64,000 nucleotides of DNA from Plantactinospora sp. KBS50 (GTDB taxonomy: Bacteria > Actinomycetota > Actinomycetes > Mycobacteriales > Micromonosporaceae). Each line of letters starts with the position of its first letter. Positions within the stretch are counted from its first letter, which is position 1. Below are positions 61,677-64,000 of the stretch, piece after piece. Position numbers and translations under genes: made by a program. The notes under the pieces were generated by a model. The model was not told the origin of the DNA, did not search any database, and saw only the letters and a list, made by a program, of their open reading frames with translations. The DNA is taken from NCBI RefSeq assembly GCF_002285795.1, contig NZ_CP022961.1:6018001-6082000 (forward strand), given 5' to 3'.

Positions 61677-62261
61677 TCACACCTTCCCGCTCGCTCCGAC
61701 GGATGTCTGCGGATCCGACTGCCGTCCGACCGGACGGATCGGATCGCTCGGGAACGGGCCGTTGCCGGGCGGGTCGCCAGGCTGAGAAAGCGCCCTGCGC
61801 AACCGCGCCAGCCCGCGGGACAACTGGCTCTTCACCGACCCGGCCGAGCAGTTGAGGGTGCTGGCGATCTGAGCCTCGCTGAGGTCGTTCCAATAGCGCA
61901 GCACCAGCACCGCCCGCATCCGTGGCGGCAGGCCGCGCAACGCGGCCAGCACCTCGTCGCGCTGCGCGACGTCCTCGGCCAGGTCGCGGGCCGGCGCGTC
62001 GCGCAGCCGCCAGGAACCCGTCACCCCGGCCAGGAACTCCCGGGAACTCAGCCGGCGCCACAGGTTCACCCGCTCGTTGACCATGATCTGCCGGAGGTAG
62101 GCCATCGGTTCCTCGACCCGCGACCACCGGCGCATCGCCCGGATCAACGCGCTCTGCACCAGGTCCTCGGCCGCATGCCGGGAGCCGGTGAGCAGGTACG
62201 CCGTCCGCAGCAGGTCCGCGTACCGGACCTCGACGAACTCGCGGAACCCGTCGTCGGCCAC
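61677..62261 (-). CDS. SigE-family RNA polymerase sigma factor
   Basis: GTG 62261 follows GAGGAGGGCAGG and gives 194 residues. Region 2 (FREFVEVRYADLLRTAYLLT, then HAAEDLVQSALIRAMRRW) and region 4 (LRGLPPRMRAVLVLRYWNDL, then SEAQIASTLNCSAGSVKSQL, SRGLARLR) match the actinobacterial SigE/ECF41-adjacent 'SigE family' (TIGR02983). A Pro/Ser-rich C-terminal tail of about 35 residues follows. It is cotranscribed with the membrane-anchored gene. Target genes are unknown. Confidence 0.9.
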   Translation of the reverse strand: MADDGFREFVEVRYADLLRTAYLLTGSRHAAEDLVQSALIRAMRRWSRVEEPMAYLRQIMVNERVNLWRRLSSREFLAGVTGSWRLRDAPARDLAEDVAQRDEVLAALRGLPPRMRAVLVLRYWNDLSEAQIASTLNCSAGSVKSQLSRGLARLRRALSQPGDPPGNGPFPSDPIRPVGRQSDPQTSVGASGKV

Positions 62262-62402
62262 CCTGCCCTCCTCGCATCCGTTCTGTTCGCTGAGGAAGAC
62301 CCGGGCACGCCCGGAAAGGTTGAGCGCGGCGCCGAGAATTTCGGTTCAGCTCAGGAACCCGGCTCACCTCGGCGAGCCCGACGGGCGATCGAGTTGCGAA
62401 GT

Positions 62403-63140
62403 TCAGCCGGCCAGGCGTACCCGGACCCGGCGGTTGGCCCGGCCCTTGCTCTCCACCTTGACCACCTGGACCCTGCCGATCTGGGCCGTGGACGCGACGT
62501 GCGTACCGCCGTCGGCCTGCACGTCCAGGCCCACGATGTCGACGATCCGGACCTCCTGCTCCTCCGGTGGGATCAGGTTGGACTGGGTGCGGATGATGTC
62601 CGGCAACGCCAGGGCCTCGGCCCGGGGCAGCACCCGGACCGCCACCGAGCGGTCGGCGGTGACCTCGGTGTTGACCAACTCCTCGATCCGGGCCTTGAAG
62701 TCCGGCGGCACCTCGGGCAGGTTGAAGTCCATCCGGGCCTCGCCCGGCTCCATGTTTCCGCCGGTCACCAGCGCGCCGAAGTCCCGGAACACCACGCCGC
62801 ACAGCACGTGCAGGCCCGAGTGGGTACGCATCAGCAGCGTCCGCCGCCCGTCCTCGACCGCCCCGGTCACGGCCGTACCCGCCGGCGGCAGCGGATCGTC
62901 CTCGGCCGGGATCAGGTACAGCTCGTCACCCCTGCGGGTGCCCACGATCCGGGTCTGTACGCCCTGCCAGAGCAGCACCCCGTGGTCCGGCGGCTGTCCG
63001 CCACCACCCGGGTAGAACGCCGAGCGGTCCAGCACGATGCCCTGCTCGGGGTCGCTGGAGACCACCGTGCACCCCCACTCCCGCAGGGTGGGGTCGGCGA
63101 GGTCGAGCCGGTGGGTGTGGCCGTGCCGGGTGACGCCCAT
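62403..63140 (-). CDS. Alanyl-tRNA editing protein (AlaX-type)
   Basis: The 245-residue protein is a free-standing AlaRS-like editing domain. The zinc/active-site His pair is in LMRTHSGLHVLCGVV (HxxxH). The second site reads VQADGGTHVASTAQIGRVQV, so the Cys of the usual CGGTH motif is Asp here while the His is kept. N-terminal FYPGGGGQPPDHG is the typical AlaX glycine motif. It hydrolyses Ser- or Gly-tRNA(Ala) mischarged by AlaRS. It lies 11 bp after the hydrolase gene on the same strand, with a likely shared transcript. Confidence 0.88.
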   Translation of the reverse strand: MGVTRHGHTHRLDLADPTLREWGCTVVSSDPEQGIVLDRSAFYPGGGGQPPDHGVLLWQGVQTRIVGTRRGDELYLIPAEDDPLPPAGTAVTGAVEDGRRTLLMRTHSGLHVLCGVVFRDFGALVTGGNMEPGEARMDFNLPEVPPDFKARIEELVNTEVTADRSVAVRVLPRAEALALPDIIRTQSNLIPPEEQEVRIVDIVGLDVQADGGTHVASTAQIGRVQVVKVESKGRANRRVRVRLAG

Positions 63141-63151
63141 GGCAACGGAGC

Positions 63152-64000
63152 CTACGCGTTGAGAAACGCCGAGATGCGTTCCCGTACGTCGGCGCGGTGC
63201 GTCCAGAGCACACCGGGCCGGTCGTACACGTGCAGGGTGGCCGCGGGCAGCGCGGCGGCGACCTGCTCGGCCACCTCGGCCGGGTGCAGCGGATCACCCT
63301 GGGCGCCGATCACCAGGACCGGCGCGGTCACGGCGGCCAGCGCCGCCGCGTTGCGCACCGCGACCTGGTCGGGCAGGCCGGCCAGGGCCGGGGCCAGGCC
63401 GTCGCGGGTCAACTGGTCGAGCCGCTGGCGCAGGTACGCCCATCCGGCCGGGGTGTTGCGCAGCGCCACCGGGATCTCGTACGACACGGCCTCGGCGATT
63501 GTCGCGGGGTCGCCGTCCTCGATGGCGTCGAGCAGTTCGGTGAGGCGTTCCCGGGCCGCCGTCGGCCGGGGCCGGTCCAGCACGGCCGGCAGGAACAGCA
63601 CCACCTTCTCGAAGCGTTGCGGGCTCTCCACCAGCAGCCGGCACAGTGCACCGGCGCCCAGGCTCACGCCCACGGCCCGGGTGGCCTGGCCGAGGTCCGC
63701 CACCGCCCGCAGGTCCCGGGCCAGCTCGGGGTAGCCCCACGGCCCGGCGGGCGCGTCGGACCGCCCGTGGCCGCGGAACTGGAAGAAGATTTTCGTACCG
63801 TCCACCGCGCTGCCCAGCGGCCGGGTGGTGGCGATGCCCTGGCCGAGCCCGTGCGCGAACACGGTCACCGGCTCACCCGCGCCGGTGACCAGCCGTTCGA
63901 GGCGTACCTCGTGTGGGGTGGCGACGATTTCGGTGGGGGGTTCGGGCAGGCTGGGTCGACCGTTCCGCGGGGCCGTTGGCCCCGGACCGTCCGTCCGCGG
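63152..64000 (-). CDS. Alpha/beta hydrolase, 5' end outside window
   Basis: The frame is open to the right edge. The internal GTG at 63868 would start inside the first strand of the fold, so the true start probably lies beyond 64000. The sequence just upstream (TEIVATPHEVRLERLVTGAG, then EPVTVFAHGLG) reads like the natural N-terminus of the fold. The oxyanion-hole HGLG, FRGHGRS, the nucleophile elbow GVSLGAGALC (GxSxG) and a late Asp in IGAQGDPLHP with a His in LWTH complete an alpha/beta hydrolase. The cap domain is helical (about 110-160). The substrate is unknown. Confidence 0.85.
   Translation of the reverse strand, partial: PRTDGPGPTAPRNGRPSLPEPPTEIVATPHEVRLERLVTGAGEPVTVFAHGLGQGIATTRPLGSAVDGTKIFFQFRGHGRSDAPAGPWGYPELARDLRAVADLGQATRAVGVSLGAGALCRLLVESPQRFEKVVLFLPAVLDRPRPTAARERLTELLDAIEDGDPATIAEAVSYEIPVALRNTPAGWAYLRQRLDQLTRDGLAPALAGLPDQVAVRNAAALAAVTAPVLVIGAQGDPLHPAEVAEQVAAALPAATLHVYDRPGVLWTHRADVRERISAFLNA

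Overview
The window is high-GC actinobacterial chromosome with GTG starts and many ATGA/GTGA gene overlaps. Its gene content fits Micromonosporaceae: a bldN–rsbN pair beside rex–hemACDB, mycothiol (mshA) genes and a 33-residue bS22 protein. From about 6.5 to 43 kb the gene set follows the block known in Mycobacterium tuberculosis as roughly Rv0482–Rv0512 (murB, mshA, YbjN, gpm, senX3/regX3, Ppx, sugar-isomerase-like, excisionase-like HTH, bS22, SDR, acyltransferase, HAD-IB, glutaredoxin, hemA/C/D/B). Actinomycete-specific genes are inserted into it. No tRNA, rRNA, insertion sequence, prophage or CRISPR array was seen.

Layout. 0–5 kb: 3' end of a lytic transglycosylase, a tandem GNAT protein and a secreted LTD/EEP nuclease. 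5–6.5 kb: an XRE regulator with two DnaA-box matches upstream, then a repeat-bearing gap. 6.5–12.2 kb: the rex–hemA–hemC–cobA/hemD–hemB operon, with a near-consensus Rex operator over the promoter. 12.6–14.7 kb: a two-component pair. 14.8–22.4 kb: HAD hydrolase, glutaredoxin, sigma BldN with its anti-sigma RsbN, HAD-IB, acyltransferase, SDR, bS22 and an excisionase-like HTH. 22.8–26.5 kb: methyltransferase, glycosyltransferase and an anchored HExxH protein. 26.6–34.6 kb: proline dehydrogenase, CGNR regulator, isomerase-like protein, Ppx/GppA, a Cys-rich protein, regX3/senX3 and phoU. 34.7–43.3 kb: gpmA, an MFS transporter, a Rho-N protein, YbjN, mshA, SDR, methyltransferase and murB. 43.4–49.4 kb: a DinB-like protein, macro domain, EI24, and an ABC exporter with a kinase/regulator pair.

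The most interesting region is 49.6–58.0 kb. It holds homologues of the three staphylopine-type enzymes in biosynthetic order: a CntK-like amino-acid racemase, a CntL-like nicotianamine synthase and a CntM-like opine dehydrogenase. An MFS exporter candidate follows. Next comes a lipoprotein/FecCD/ATPase importer and a coupled SAM methyltransferase. This reads as an actinobacterial opine-metallophore locus that pairs a siderophore-type importer with a possible tailoring methyltransferase, instead of the Opp-type importer of S. aureus. A perfect TGTGA-N6-TCACA palindrome precedes the importer operon. After it come a secreted M1 peptidase, a SigE-family sigma factor with a membrane-anchored partner, an AlaX-type editing protein and an alpha/beta hydrolase that runs off the right edge.

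A caution on the sequence itself: five genes in the first 29 kb (nuclease, rex, the LuxR regulator, proline dehydrogenase and the isomerase-like gene, the last twice) are broken by apparent loss of one base in a short G or C run. The shared pattern suggests consensus errors more than real decay. These genes are listed as frameshifted, with the repaired product described.
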